In this document: piece after piece, positions 29,755-38,933 of the stretch
How positions within the stretch are numbered: the stretch's first letter is position 1
Layout: every line of letters begins with the position of its first letter
NCBI RefSeq assembly: GCF_040892595.1
Contig: NZ_JBFRYB010000001.1
Location: 682,001 to 746,000 of the forward strand
From: Zhongshania sp. R06B22
GTDB taxonomy: Bacteria; Pseudomonadota; Gammaproteobacteria; Pseudomonadales; Spongiibacteraceae
Length of the DNA stretch: 64,000 nucleotides
Direction of reading: 5' to 3'
Position numbers and translations under genes: made by a program
The notes under the pieces: model-generated
What the model was told of the DNA's origin: nothing
Databases searched by the model: none
The model's input: the letters and a program-made list of their open reading frames with translations, nothing else

Positions 29755-30070
29755 TTTCTTCTGATGCTATATGCGAGCGTCGCTCCGGCGCTCGTAATCT
29801 CTCTAATATTTAAAATTTGGCAAGAAACCTGCTTATTAGGGGTATTTCCTCGAGCCAGAATTTTGATCTCTGCCGCGAAAAGTGCGCAGGGAGTCAGGGG
29901 GCTCATCCCTGTTCAGCGCCGCTAGAGCGCGCTTGTTGCCAGCAATAGCCGGGCTTAGGCCTAGTGCCGCAGCAAAGGAAGAATAGTGCCAGAGACTCAA
30001 TTTGCTTGTGGGACTTGGCGGGCAATATGGTCTAAGGTAAAGATAAATACGCTCGCTTAGGAGGGATGTT
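29755..30070. other. Intergenic region without an evident gene
   Basis: A hairpin CGAGCG...CGCTCG around 29774-29795, without a U-run, may end the slyD-like transcript. No other structure or conserved reading frame was seen before the GGAGG at 30060-30064 that serves the next gene. Confidence 0.5.
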
Positions 30071-30979
30071 TTGGCTAGCGTCACAGATAATCTGAATATA
30101 TTCCTCGAAAGAGAGCGATTGCCCGATAGCTATCGGGAGCAGGCGCAAAACAGTTTTATCCCCTTTATCGAATCGCTTCGTCCCCTGTTGGGAGTCAAGA
30201 AGCATGTTCCGGTCTTGGGAATTCACGGCTCCCAGGGCAGTGGTAAATCTACCCTCGCAGAATTTATTTATTGGTATTTACATGAGGGCGACGGGCTCAA
30301 TATTGCGCAGCTGTCCCTAGATGATTTCTATCTCACTTTGGCGCAGCGCCAGCAGCTAGCCAGCAGCATTCATCCGCTTTTGCGCACCCGTGGGGTGCCC
30401 GGCACCCATGACGTATCTTTAGCTTTGGAGACCATTGCCAAGCTTCGCGCACTGGGCTCAGGCCAAGTATTGCGACTACCACGGTTTGATAAGGCTCGCG
30501 ATGATCGGGCACCCGAATCCAGTTGGCCAGAGGTACGTGGGCCAATAGATTTAATTGTGTTTGAAGGGTGGTGTGTGGGCGCTAGCCCGCAAATGCCCGA
30601 TGAACTGGCGTCGGCAATGAATGACTTGGAACAGCGGGAAGATGCTGATGGCAGATGGCGGCAATATGTGAACACTTGCTTAGCCGATGATTATCAAACC
30701 TTGTTTTCGGAATTAGATTATTTGCTCATGTTGCGCGCGCCAAGTTTTCATTGTGTTGCAGATTGGCGGGGTGAGCAGGAGGAAAAGTTAGCCCAGCGTC
30801 AACAGGATGGTGCGTCAACGCCAGGCTTGATGGATAGTGCCGCGATACAGCGCTTCATCCAGCACTACCAGCGCTTAACAACACATTGCTTAAATACCCT
30901 GCCAGCCAGCGCAGACTGCGTGATGTCTTTGGGAACCCAGCGAGAGATTTTGGCTGTGGAATATCGAGAGGAAAAATGA
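30071..30979 (+). CDS. D-glycerate 3-kinase-like P-loop kinase
   Basis: 302 residues from a TTG start at 30071, chosen because GGAGG lies six bases upstream; a nearby ATG at 30066 is out of frame. The Walker A GIHGSQGSGKST lies near 48-59, the DDFYLT motif near 85-90, and LIVFEGWCVGASP near 160 resembles the Walker B region of plant-type glycerate kinases (GLYK/YggC/Tda10 family). It should phosphorylate glycerate to 3-phosphoglycerate. The stop overlaps the phosphatase start (ATGA). The neighbouring glucosylglycerate genes support the glycerate substrate. Confidence 0.85.
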   Translation: MASVTDNLNIFLERERLPDSYREQAQNSFIPFIESLRPLLGVKKHVPVLGIHGSQGSGKSTLAEFIYWYLHEGDGLNIAQLSLDDFYLTLAQRQQLASSIHPLLRTRGVPGTHDVSLALETIAKLRALGSGQVLRLPRFDKARDDRAPESSWPEVRGPIDLIVFEGWCVGASPQMPDELASAMNDLEQREDADGRWRQYVNTCLADDYQTLFSELDYLLMLRAPSFHCVADWRGEQEEKLAQRQQDGASTPGLMDSAAIQRFIQHYQRLTTHCLNTLPASADCVMSLGTQREILAVEYREEK

Positions 30980-31797
30980 CAGTGGGTTTAGCAAAAAATA
31001 TCATTTTTACTGACCTTGATGGCACGCTCCTAGATCATGATAGTTACTCCTTTGATGCCGCGGCACCAGCATTGGCGGTCATCGCAGAGCAATCGATTAT
31101 CTGGGTGTTAAACACCAGTAAAACCTGCGCAGAATTACTCCCGCTCTCGCGTCGTCTTGGCAATCCCTATCCCTTTATAATCGAAAACGGCGCCGCAGTG
31201 GTTGTTCCCCCGGGATGCGACTTTCTGGCTGATGTCAAAATGGAAGAGATAGACGGAGCGCGTCATAAGCGCTTTGCTCCCCATCGCCGCGACATTGTCG
31301 CGCTTATCCACGGTTGGCGAGAAGACAAGGCTTACCGTTTTTCAGGCTTTAGCGATTTTGATGCTCCCGCCCTACAGGACATCACCGGACTGAGCATCGC
31401 CGATGCCGAGCTGGCCCTGCAGCGGGATTACTCCGAGCCAATTTGCTGGCAGGACACTGAGGAGCAATGGCAGCGGTTTAGCGCCGACCTCCGCGCAGCC
31501 GGTTTGCAGGCTCTGAAAGGGGGGCGCTTCCACCATATTATGGGGCCGGCAAACAAAGGCTTGGCGATGTCGTGGCTGGTTTCTTGCTTATACCCCACAG
31601 GTGCCCAACCACGGGTGATTGCCCTGGGTGATAGTGGCAATGACGTGGCCATGTTGGCCGCTGCGGATGTTGGTGTGGTGGTGAGATCTGATCATCACGC
31701 GCCACCAAAGATAAATGACCCGCATGGCAGCATTTTGCTTACCGAGCAGTGTGGCCCTGCAGGATGGAATGAGACCTTGCTAGAATTATTAAAGTGA
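30976..31797 (+). CDS. HAD phosphatase, mannosyl/glucosyl-3-phosphoglycerate phosphatase family
   Basis: 273 residues from the ATG at 30976, which overlaps the kinase stop by four bases and has GAGAGGAAAA just upstream. The HAD nucleophile motif is FTDLDGTLLD, motif II is VLNTSKT, and motif IV is ALGDSGNDVAML. The TSKT and PFIIENGAA segments mark the MPGP (YedP-like) family. Next to a GpgS-type synthase its likely substrate is glucosyl-3-phosphoglycerate, making it a GpgP; this substrate choice is an inference. Confidence 0.88.
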   Translation: MTVGLAKNIIFTDLDGTLLDHDSYSFDAAAPALAVIAEQSIIWVLNTSKTCAELLPLSRRLGNPYPFIIENGAAVVVPPGCDFLADVKMEEIDGARHKRFAPHRRDIVALIHGWREDKAYRFSGFSDFDAPALQDITGLSIADAELALQRDYSEPICWQDTEEQWQRFSADLRAAGLQALKGGRFHHIMGPANKGLAMSWLVSCLYPTGAQPRVIALGDSGNDVAMLAAADVGVVVRSDHHAPPKINDPHGSILLTEQCGPAGWNETLLELLK

Positions 31798-31859
31798 TAC
31801 GTATTGCGAGCTATGCTTAGTAATTGGTATTGAAACGATAAAAAATAAACGAGATTGTT

Positions 31860-33080
31860 ATGGCCGATTTTTATCAGAATGGCATTATTACTACCCTTCA
31901 TAATTTAGTTGATAGGCCGATTGAAGACTTAGAAGCCGAGTTACTAGGTTTTTCCAAGCGGCGGCCTATGGCGTTAATTTTGCCGTCATTGTTTTCCGAA
32001 TTAGAAGGTTCGGCATTGCCCGCCATCATCGATGAAATTGCCAAAGTAGATTATATCGATGAAATTATTATCGGCCTCGATCAGGCGAACGAGGAGCAGT
32101 ATCGCCACGCACTAAAATTCTTTAGCCGGCTACCTCAGCGCCACCGCGTATTGTGGAATGACGGCCCGCGTTTACAGGCAATTGATCAGCGCCTTAAGGG
32201 TCGGAGTCTGTCACCCGCAGAGCCAGGCAAGGGCCGTAATGTATGGTTTTGTATTGGCTATATACAGGCTTCTGGGCGGGCCGAGGCAGTCGCCTTGCAC
32301 GACTGCGATATTTTAACCTATGACCGACGCATGCTGGCGAAATTATTTTATCCGGTCGCCAACCCCGGTTTTAACTATGAATTCTGCAAAGGCTACTATG
32401 CCCGTGTTGCCGATGGAAAAATAAATGGCAGGGTAAGTCGTTTATTAGTTACCCCCTTGATTCGTTCACTCAAAAAAATATTTGGTTCCTTAGATTATTT
32501 AGATTATCTCGACAGTTATCGCTACCCTTTATCGGGTGAGTTTTCTATGCGCAAAGATGTTTTGAATGATCTAAGAATACCCAGTGATTGGGGCTTGGAA
32601 ATTGGTGTTTTGTCAGAAATGTATCGGAATTATTCGACCAACCGTTTGTGTCAGGTTGATATCGCTGATGCTTATGACCACAAGCACCAAGAACTATCTG
32701 AGGAAGATGATGCCGGTGGCTTATCTAAAATGTCTATCGATATTGCCAAGGCGGTGTTTCGAAAGTTGGCAACCAATGGCGTGGTATTTAGTAGCGAAAC
32801 CTTCCGTACTATTAAGGCAACCTACTATCGTGTGGCCTTAGATTTTGTAGACAGTTATCGCAACGATGCAGTGATGAACGGCTTGAATTTAGATTTACAT
32901 CGCGAAGAGCAGGCGGTCGAATTATTTGCTCAAAATATTGTTAAAGCCGGCAATATGTTTTTAGAAAATCCCATGGAAACCCCGTTTATTCCGAGCTGGA
33001 ATCGAATATGCAGCGCCGAACCAACGCTGCTGGACGACATGATGGCGGCCGTCGTTGCCGACAATGAGGAATTTTCTTGA
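31860..33080 (+). CDS. gpgS: Glucosyl-3-phosphoglycerate synthase (GpgS-type glycosyltransferase)
   Basis: 406 residues, close to bacterial GpgS (GT81 family). It should transfer glucose from an NDP-glucose to 3-phosphoglycerate. The GT-A metal motif appears as ALHDCDILTYDR, with the conserved donor-side pattern LPSLFSELEG near the N-terminus and GWxLEIGVLSEMYRN-like text (DWGLEIGVLSEMYRN) after the acceptor loop. No membrane segment, so cytosolic. It sits between its phosphatase and the phosphorylase. Confidence 0.88.
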   Translation: MADFYQNGIITTLHNLVDRPIEDLEAELLGFSKRRPMALILPSLFSELEGSALPAIIDEIAKVDYIDEIIIGLDQANEEQYRHALKFFSRLPQRHRVLWNDGPRLQAIDQRLKGRSLSPAEPGKGRNVWFCIGYIQASGRAEAVALHDCDILTYDRRMLAKLFYPVANPGFNYEFCKGYYARVADGKINGRVSRLLVTPLIRSLKKIFGSLDYLDYLDSYRYPLSGEFSMRKDVLNDLRIPSDWGLEIGVLSEMYRNYSTNRLCQVDIADAYDHKHQELSEEDDAGGLSKMSIDIAKAVFRKLATNGVVFSSETFRTIKATYYRVALDFVDSYRNDAVMNGLNLDLHREEQAVELFAQNIVKAGNMFLENPMETPFIPSWNRICSAEPTLLDDMMAAVVADNEEFS

Positions 33081-34856
33081 ATGACAGATTTATCGCCACA
33101 GCAGCATTTGCGTGAACGGCTTAGCGCCCATCTAGAGGTTTTATATCCCAACCTCGACAAGGTGTCGCTGCTGGACGATATGATTTCTCTCATGGCCTTG
33201 GATCACCGGTGTTTTATGCCCGAGGCGCATAAAAATCTGTGGACTGAAAGTGACGCTCTAGTGATTACTTATGGCGACTCGATCATGCGAGATGGCGAGT
33301 GGCCTCTGCATACCTTGCATGATTTTCTGCGCAAAGAGTTGCGCGGTTTAATTAGTGGCGTTCATATTTTGCCATTCTACCCTTATAGCTCGGACGATGG
33401 TTTTTCGGTAATTAACTATGTCGAAGTCAATCCATCACTGGGCGATTGGAAAGACATTAATGCGATTGCCCGCGATTTCGATTTAATGGCAGATCTAGTG
33501 ATCAACCATTGCTCAAGTCGCAGTGTGTGGTTTGAAAACTTTAAGCAACGCCGCGATCCAGGTATGGATTATTTTGTTGAAATTGATCCCGCTACAGATT
33601 TGAGTGAAGTGGTTAGGCCGCGTACCAGTCCGCTTCTAAACGAGGTGCAAACCTTAGACGGTAAACGTCATGTTTGGTGTACGTTTAGTCATGACCAAGT
33701 TGATCTTAATTTTCAAAACCCGACAGTACTATTAGAATTCGTAAAAATAATTCGTTATTACCTCGATATGGGTGTCAAAATTTTCAGGCTCGACGCCGTG
33801 GCCTTTTTATGGAAAGTGCCGGGCACAACAAGCCTGAATTTAGAAGAAACCCACGAGGCGGTGCGGCTGCTGAGAACCTTGATAGAGCATGCGGTGCCTG
33901 AAGCCATTATTATTACTGAAACTAACATTCCACTGCGGGAAAATTTGGCCTACTTCGGTAACGCCAACGAGGCGCACTTAGTTTATAACTTTTCCCTGCC
34001 GCCGCTGTTAATTAACACAATGGTTAGCGGCAGTTGTAAGGCTTTAAAAACCTGGATGATGGGAATGCCTGCCGCACAGGACGGCACCACCTATTTTAAT
34101 TTTATTGCCTCCCACGATGGAATTGGCCTGCGCCCGGCAGAAGGTTTATTGGATGACACTGAAATTAACCAGCTAGTCACACTTATGCAAAAGAGCGGCG
34201 GTCGAGTGTCTTGGCGCGCTCTGGCCAGTGGGGAGAACCGCCCCTACGAAATTAATATTAGTCTCTTTGATGCAATGCGCCGTCACCTGCACGCTGAAAA
34301 CGAAAATGATGGCGAAGACGGTTTTCAGGAGCAGCGTTTTATCTGTGCCCATGCCCTGATGTTGGCAGTTCAAGGCGTACCCGCATTTTATATTCATAGC
34401 TTATTGGCAACGGAGAATGACGAAAATCGAGTGCTTCACACCAGTCATAACCGCTCGATAAACCGCCATCAATGGGTAGCCGATGACCTTGAATCGCAGC
34501 TGGGGACAAACAGTCATCACGCGCGGGTGTTCAAGGTGTTAAAGGAGCTTATTGCACTGCGCTCCGCACAAGCGGCATTTCACCCCAATGCTGCACAGTA
34601 TCCTCTGCACCTGGGTGACAAGGTGTTTGGTATTCGCCGCGAAAGTCATGCCAGTGGCGCAGCGATTGTGGCGGTTTACAACATCAGCGCTGAGCCCCAA
34701 GAGATCTTGCTGGCAGACTTAAATTTAGATGAGTCGGCGCACTGGCTAGACATATTAAATGATGACGCGGATTTACGAAGCCAGGCAAGCCTTGCCCTTG
34801 AGCCTTATGGCTACTGCTGGCTACGTCGCTGCGATAAGGTAGATGCGGCTAGTTAA
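33081..34856 (+). CDS. Glucosylglycerate phosphorylase (GH13_18, sucrose-phosphorylase-like)
   Basis: 591 residues, a GH13 (beta/alpha)8 enzyme. The nucleophile motif is KIFRLDAVAFLWK, the acid/base region is IIITETNIPLRE, and the third Asp lies in FIASHDGIGLRP. Subfamily 18 holds sucrose and glucosylglycerate phosphorylases. The GpgS and glycerate-kinase neighbours favour phosphorolysis of glucosylglycerate into glucose 1-phosphate and glycerate; sucrose phosphorylase is the main alternative. It starts at the base after the gpgS stop codon. Confidence 0.85.
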   Translation: MTDLSPQQHLRERLSAHLEVLYPNLDKVSLLDDMISLMALDHRCFMPEAHKNLWTESDALVITYGDSIMRDGEWPLHTLHDFLRKELRGLISGVHILPFYPYSSDDGFSVINYVEVNPSLGDWKDINAIARDFDLMADLVINHCSSRSVWFENFKQRRDPGMDYFVEIDPATDLSEVVRPRTSPLLNEVQTLDGKRHVWCTFSHDQVDLNFQNPTVLLEFVKIIRYYLDMGVKIFRLDAVAFLWKVPGTTSLNLEETHEAVRLLRTLIEHAVPEAIIITETNIPLRENLAYFGNANEAHLVYNFSLPPLLINTMVSGSCKALKTWMMGMPAAQDGTTYFNFIASHDGIGLRPAEGLLDDTEINQLVTLMQKSGGRVSWRALASGENRPYEINISLFDAMRRHLHAENENDGEDGFQEQRFICAHALMLAVQGVPAFYIHSLLATENDENRVLHTSHNRSINRHQWVADDLESQLGTNSHHARVFKVLKELIALRSAQAAFHPNAAQYPLHLGDKVFGIRRESHASGAAIVAVYNISAEPQEILLADLNLDESAHWLDILNDDADLRSQASLALEPYGYCWLRRCDKVDAAS

Positions 34857-35045
34857 AATGTGAAATGCTTGGTATTAGGCTGTGATTCTGCTTCTATAGG
34901 CCGGCAATATCACTGCCGATAGCCCCGTCGCTTTCGTCTTGTAGAAATAAAGCATTTTGGGCTATTGAATTGCGCCGCGCGTCCCCCCAACTCTCGGTTG
35001 GCGCTAGAGAATAATAGCTAAATTCATTCCCTGAGGTGATCAACC

Positions 35046-35558
35046 ATGTTTTACGATCTTACTGTTGTACAAGCCAGTAAAATGCTGGGCAATTTAAAAA
35101 CGATGCTAGAGAAAGCGGCGTTATTTGCCGAGGCCAAAACAATCAATCCTGAGGTACTCTTAACCTCGCGCTTGGCGCCCGATCAATTTTCCTTGATTCG
35201 CCAAGTACAAATTTGCTGCGACACCGCCAAGCTCGGTGCGGCAAGACTCGCAGGAAAGGCAGAAAGCGCACCAAAGCATGAAGACACCGAGACTACCCTA
35301 GATGAACTGTATGTTCGTATTGCGGCGGTGCAGGAGTATTTGGCTAGCTATAAAGAGGCCGACTTTGCCGATACCGCAAGTCGTGAAATTAGTTTGCCTT
35401 GGTTAGATGGCAAGAAAATGCTGGGCAGTGCCTTTGCCATTAATTTTGTCATTCCCAATCTCTACTTTCACGTCACTACCGCCTTTTCAATACTTCGCCA
35501 CAACGGGGTAGACATCGGTAAGCTGGATTATCTGGGCAGCATTCCTTTCCTAGATTAA
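35046..35558 (+). CDS. DUF1993 family protein
   Basis: 170 residues, predicted all-helical, DinB-like bundle. The start MFYDLTVVQASKMLGNLKTM and the C-terminal NLYFHVTTAFSILRHNGVDIGKLDYLG are characteristic of DUF1993. The function is unknown. It is read on its own between the glucosylglycerate genes and oxyR, with an AGGTGATC ribosome site upstream. Confidence 0.88.
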   Translation: MFYDLTVVQASKMLGNLKTMLEKAALFAEAKTINPEVLLTSRLAPDQFSLIRQVQICCDTAKLGAARLAGKAESAPKHEDTETTLDELYVRIAAVQEYLASYKEADFADTASREISLPWLDGKKMLGSAFAINFVIPNLYFHVTTAFSILRHNGVDIGKLDYLGSIPFLD

Positions 35559-35564
35559 ATGGCC

Positions 35565-35595
35565 ATAGCACAGCTAGTTAGAGGGGCCGTGCTAT
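35565..35595 (+). terminator. Hairpin at the end of the DUF1993 gene
   Basis: ATAGCAC / GTGCTAT pair across a 17-base loop and are followed by TTTATAT. The hairpin reaches into the oxyR stop codon, as is common between convergent genes. Confidence 0.5.
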
Positions 35596-36485
35596 TTTAT
35601 ATAGTCGGCCATTGAGCTTCTGATGGAAGACACCATAGCTCGCACGCATTCCATGCGAGAGTAATTGGGTCGCACCAGTAAGCAAATCTCCCTGCTTGGC
35701 ACGGGCGCCTCAAAGTGAGTGTATCGCAGCCCGTGTTCCCCTTCTTTTATTGCCAATTCTGGTATCAGGGTGATACCCATGCCGCTGGCGACCATATAGC
35801 GCAAAGTTTCTAAGCTCGTCGCCTGAAATCGCGAATCTTCCTTCGCGCCAGCAGAGAAACAATAGCCCAGGGCCTCGTCACGTAAGCAGTGCCCGTCTTC
35901 AAGTGTGAGTACCCACTGTCCGTTTAAGTCTTTTAAAGTCAGAGCGTCATGTTGCGCCAAAGGATGGTTAACGGTCGAGGCCAATACCAAGGGCTCATCA
36001 AACAGGGTATAGCGCTCCACATTTTCCATATTGTCCAGCCAGCTCAGAATCAACACATCGAGCTTGCCTTCATCTAATTGCTTTAGCAGCACATCGGTTT
36101 GGTTCTCGTGCAGAAAGAAATTGATATTGGGCATTGCGGCGCTGAGCTTCGCCATAATGTGTGGCAGCAAATACGGCGCGACCGTAGGTATTAAACCAAG
36201 ATGCATATCGCCGCTTAGCGGGTCGGACAAGGTCCTAGCCTTGTCTTCAAAATCTTCAGCCGAGCGTAATACTTGCCGCGCGCGTATCAACAGCGCTTCG
36301 CCAGCGGGGGTGAGCATGACTTTTTTGCGGTGACGCTCAAACAGCGCTAAGCCGAGCTGATCTTCTAGCTTCATGATCTGCCCGCTGAGGGTGGGTTGGC
36401 TAACAAAGCAGGCTTCGGCGGCTCGGCCAAAGTGACCGTGCTCGGCTACGGCATCGAAGTATTGAAGATCACGGATTTTAATCAC
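35592..36485 (-). CDS. oxyR: Hydrogen peroxide-sensing regulator OxyR
   Basis: 297 residues, LysR family. The N-terminal helix-turn-helix (FGRAAEACFVSQPTLSGQI) is followed by the redox domain with Cys200 and Cys209 in HCLRDEALGYC, matching E. coli Cys199/Cys208. The sensor disulfide should therefore form normally. It is divergent from ahpC, and a well-matched OxyR site lies just upstream of its start, consistent with autorepression and ahpC activation. Confidence 0.97.
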   Translation of the reverse strand: MIKIRDLQYFDAVAEHGHFGRAAEACFVSQPTLSGQIMKLEDQLGLALFERHRKKVMLTPAGEALLIRARQVLRSAEDFEDKARTLSDPLSGDMHLGLIPTVAPYLLPHIMAKLSAAMPNINFFLHENQTDVLLKQLDEGKLDVLILSWLDNMENVERYTLFDEPLVLASTVNHPLAQHDALTLKDLNGQWVLTLEDGHCLRDEALGYCFSAGAKEDSRFQATSLETLRYMVASGMGITLIPELAIKEGEHGLRYTHFEAPVPSREICLLVRPNYSRMECVRAMVSSIRSSMADYIK

Positions 36486-36502
36486 GGGCTTGCTCGCATT
36501 GT

Positions 36503-36539
36503 ATTGGCTAAAGCTATCAATATCATAATAACGATCGAT
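36503..36539. promoter_or_regulatory. OxyR-binding site between oxyR and ahpC
   Basis: Four ATAG/CTAT-type elements stand at exact seven-base spacing: ATTG-N7-CTAT-N7-ATAA-N7-CGAT. This matches the ATAG-N7-CTAT-N7-ATAG-N7-CTAT consensus at 13 of 16 positions. It abuts the presumed ahpC -35 region. Confidence 0.75.
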
Positions 36540-36568
36540 TAGATATGAATATTGCCCTTCCGTAGTAT
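36539..36568 (+). promoter_or_regulatory. Putative ahpC promoter
   Basis: TTAGAT and TAGTAT with an 18-base spacer lie immediately downstream of the OxyR site, the arrangement expected for a class I activated promoter. The boxes are weak and were chosen by position. Confidence 0.45.
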
Positions 36569-36625
36569 GTCTCCTGAGCTTAAGGCAAACGATTTTTCCT
36601 TTATCAAAACGTCAGGAGTGACATT

Positions 36626-37195
36626 ATGTTTCCAACTATTATCAACACAAAAGTACAGCCCTTCAAAGCAACTGCCTACCACAATGGCGACTTTATCGAC
36701 GTAAGCGATACCGACCTGCTGGGTAAGTGGTCAGTCATTATGTTCTACCCTGCTGACTTTACCTTTGTCTGTCCCACCGAGTTGGGCGACATGGCAGACC
36801 ATTACGCACAGCTGCAAGAAATGGGCGTGGAAGTGTATTCAGTATCAACCGATACCCACTTTACCCACAAAGCGTGGCACGACACATCCGACACTATTGG
36901 CAAAATTCAGTACCCAATGATTGGCGACCCAACAGGCAAGATCTCACGCAACTTCGGCGTGATGATTGAAGAAGACGGTTTGGCATTGCGCGGCACCTTC
37001 GTGATTAACCCAGAGGGCGAAATCAAAGTTGCTGAACTACATGACCTCGGCATTGGCCGCTCAGCCAAAGAGCTACTTCGTAAAGTACAAGCTGCTCAAT
37101 ATGTTGCTGAACATGATGGCGAAGTATGCCCAGCTGCATGGCAGCCCGGCGAGGCGACATTGTCTCCTTCACTAGACTTGGTCGGTAAAATTTAA
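36626..37195 (+). CDS. ahpC: Alkyl hydroperoxide reductase peroxiredoxin AhpC
   Basis: 189 residues, typical 2-Cys peroxiredoxin. The peroxidatic Cys49 lies in FTFVCPTE and the resolving Cys near 168 in EVCPAAW. It reduces hydrogen peroxide and organic peroxides, with AhpF as electron donor. An AGGAGTG ribosome site is present. It is controlled by the divergent OxyR and followed by an attenuator-like hairpin and ahpF. Confidence 0.98.
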   Translation: MFPTIINTKVQPFKATAYHNGDFIDVSDTDLLGKWSVIMFYPADFTFVCPTELGDMADHYAQLQEMGVEVYSVSTDTHFTHKAWHDTSDTIGKIQYPMIGDPTGKISRNFGVMIEEDGLALRGTFVINPEGEIKVAELHDLGIGRSAKELLRKVQAAQYVAEHDGEVCPAAWQPGEATLSPSLDLVGKI

Positions 37196-37205
37196 TACAC
37201 CTCTT

Positions 37206-37228
37206 GGCCTCGGCAACGGGGCCTTTTT
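37206..37228 (+). terminator. Terminator-like attenuator between ahpC and ahpF
   Basis: GGCCTCG / CGGGGCC pair (with one T-G wobble) around the GNRA-type loop GCAA and are followed by five T residues. It would let part of the transcripts stop after ahpC, giving more AhpC than AhpF. Confidence 0.7.
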
Positions 37229-37280
37229 AAAGTTTATATCCTTGAAAGAAAAAACCAATTTACGGGATGAGGTAGTCACC

Positions 37281-38882
37281 ATGTTAGACGCGAAAATGAA
37301 AAGCCAGTTGGAGGCCTACCTCCAAAATCTTAAAACTCCGGTAGAGCTGGTCGCGTATCTCGATGGCCAAGCCAAATCCCGGGAGCTTGAAACCCTAATG
37401 AACGACGTGTCAGCGCTGTCTGCCCTGGTGTCGGTTGTTCAGGGCGAAGATACTGCGGCGCGCCGTCCGGCAATGGGCGTGCGCTCAGTAGCCAAAGGCA
37501 CAGAAATGCGATTTGCTGGTGTACCGCTTGGCCACGAATTTACCTCATTGGTATTAGCCGTTTTACACAGCGGCGGGCACCCAATGAAAGTCGATAAAGA
37601 CTTGATAGAACAAGTGCGCAAGCTCGACGGCGAATACCGCTTTGAGACCTATATTTCATTGAGCTGCCAGACCTGCCCAGAAGTTGTTCAGGCGCTGAAT
37701 ATGATGGCGGCAATCAACCCGCAAATCAGCAACGAAATGATCGACGGATCGCTGTTCCAGCAAGAGGTAGATGATCGCAAGGTTATGGCGGTTCCCACCG
37801 TCTTTATGAATGGCAAGCAGTTCTCTCAAGGCCGAATTGGCTTGGCCGATATTTTGAAGAAAATCGACAAAAATGCCGGTGCACGCAGCCTTAAGAAACT
37901 GGATGAGAAGGGCGTGTTTGACATGCTTATTGTCGGCGGCGGCCCAGCTGGCGCATCGGCTGCTATTTACGCAGCGCGTAAAGGTATTCATACCGGCGTG
38001 CTAGCCGATAAGTTCGGCGGCCAATTACTAGATACCGTCAGCATTGAAAACTTTATTTCAGTAAGCGAAACGGAAGGCCCTAAATTAGTCGCCAATCTAG
38101 AAGCCCACGTTGGCGCCTACGATGTCGATATTATGCGCGGCCACAAGGCATCTGCGTTGAACGTTGCAGCAGACGGAAGCATAGAAATTAGTGTTGAAGG
38201 CGGAGCAGTATTACGCAGCCGTTCGGTACTGCTAGCCACCGGCGCGCGCTGGAGAGAAATGAATGTACCCGGCGAGCAGGAATACCGTGGTAAAGGTGTG
38301 GCCTACTGCCCACATTGCGACGGCCCCTTGTTTAAAGGTAAATCCGTTGCAGTAATCGGCGGTGGTAATTCAGGTATAGAGGCCGCAATCGACCTTGCCG
38401 GAATAACCGCGCACGTCACGGTGCTGGAATTCGACAGCAAATTACGCGCAGATGAAGTGCTGCAGCGCAAAGCGCGGTCGATGAAAAATATTGAAATTAT
38501 TACCAGCGCCCAAACCACAGAAGTGCTCGGCGATGGCCAACGTGTTACCGGTTTGCAGTACACAGATCGCAAAACCGGCGACGCGAAGAGCGTCACTCTA
38601 GCGGGTATATTTGTGCAGATCGGTTTGATACCCAACACCGAGTTTTTGAAAGGCAGTGTGGCATTAACACCCCGTGGCGAAATTGAAATTAACGCGCGCG
38701 GCGAAACATCCATACCCGGTGTGTTTGCGGCGGGTGATGTGACCACCGTGCCTTTCAAACAAATTGTTGTGGCAGTAGGCAGCGGCGCAACGGCAGCGCT
38801 GGGTGCCTTTGACTACCTTATTCGGCAAGTGGTTGATGAGCAGGTGGCGTCAGTAAAAACTGAGGAGGGGCAGGCGGCCTAG
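37281..38882 (+). CDS. ahpF: Alkyl hydroperoxide reductase flavoprotein AhpF
   Basis: 533 residues from the ATG at 37281, which has GAGG eight bases upstream; a TTG 13 codons earlier is less likely. An N-terminal double thioredoxin-like domain (about 1-200) with the disulfide motif CQTCPE is followed by a thioredoxin-reductase-like part with FAD motif [12 protein letters not shown], the CPHCDGP redox pair, and an NAD(P)H motif ([11 protein letters not shown]). It passes electrons from NADH to AhpC. Confidence 0.97.
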   Translation: MLDAKMKSQLEAYLQNLKTPVELVAYLDGQAKSRELETLMNDVSALSALVSVVQGEDTAARRPAMGVRSVAKGTEMRFAGVPLGHEFTSLVLAVLHSGGHPMKVDKDLIEQVRKLDGEYRFETYISLSCQTCPEVVQALNMMAAINPQISNEMIDGSLFQQEVDDRKVMAVPTVFMNGKQFSQGRIGLADILKKIDKNAGARSLKKLDEKGVFDMLIVGGGPAGASAAIYAARKGIHTGVLADKFGGQLLDTVSIENFISVSETEGPKLVANLEAHVGAYDVDIMRGHKASALNVAADGSIEISVEGGAVLRSRSVLLATGARWREMNVPGEQEYRGKGVAYCPHCDGPLFKGKSVAVIGGGNSGIEAAIDLAGITAHVTVLEFDSKLRADEVLQRKARSMKNIEIITSAQTTEVLGDGQRVTGLQYTDRKTGDAKSVTLAGIFVQIGLIPNTEFLKGSVALTPRGEIEINARGETSIPGVFAAGDVTTVPFKQIVVAVGSGATAALGAFDYLIRQVVDEQVASVKTEEGQAA

Positions 38883-38908
38883 CCACAGTAAATGTTATAC
38901 ACCTCTTT

Positions 38909-38933
38909 GCCCCTCATTTGAGGGGCTTTTTTT
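38909..38933 (+). terminator. Rho-independent terminator after ahpF
   Basis: The 7-bp stem GCCCCTC / GAGGGGC with a four-base loop is followed by seven T residues. Confidence 0.92.

Noticed and set aside
29836-30084. 82-codon minus-strand frame between the slyD-like gene and the glycerate kinase
   Set aside because: It overlaps the kinase ribosome site, and its composition (Ser/Pro/Leu-rich) shows no family resemblance.
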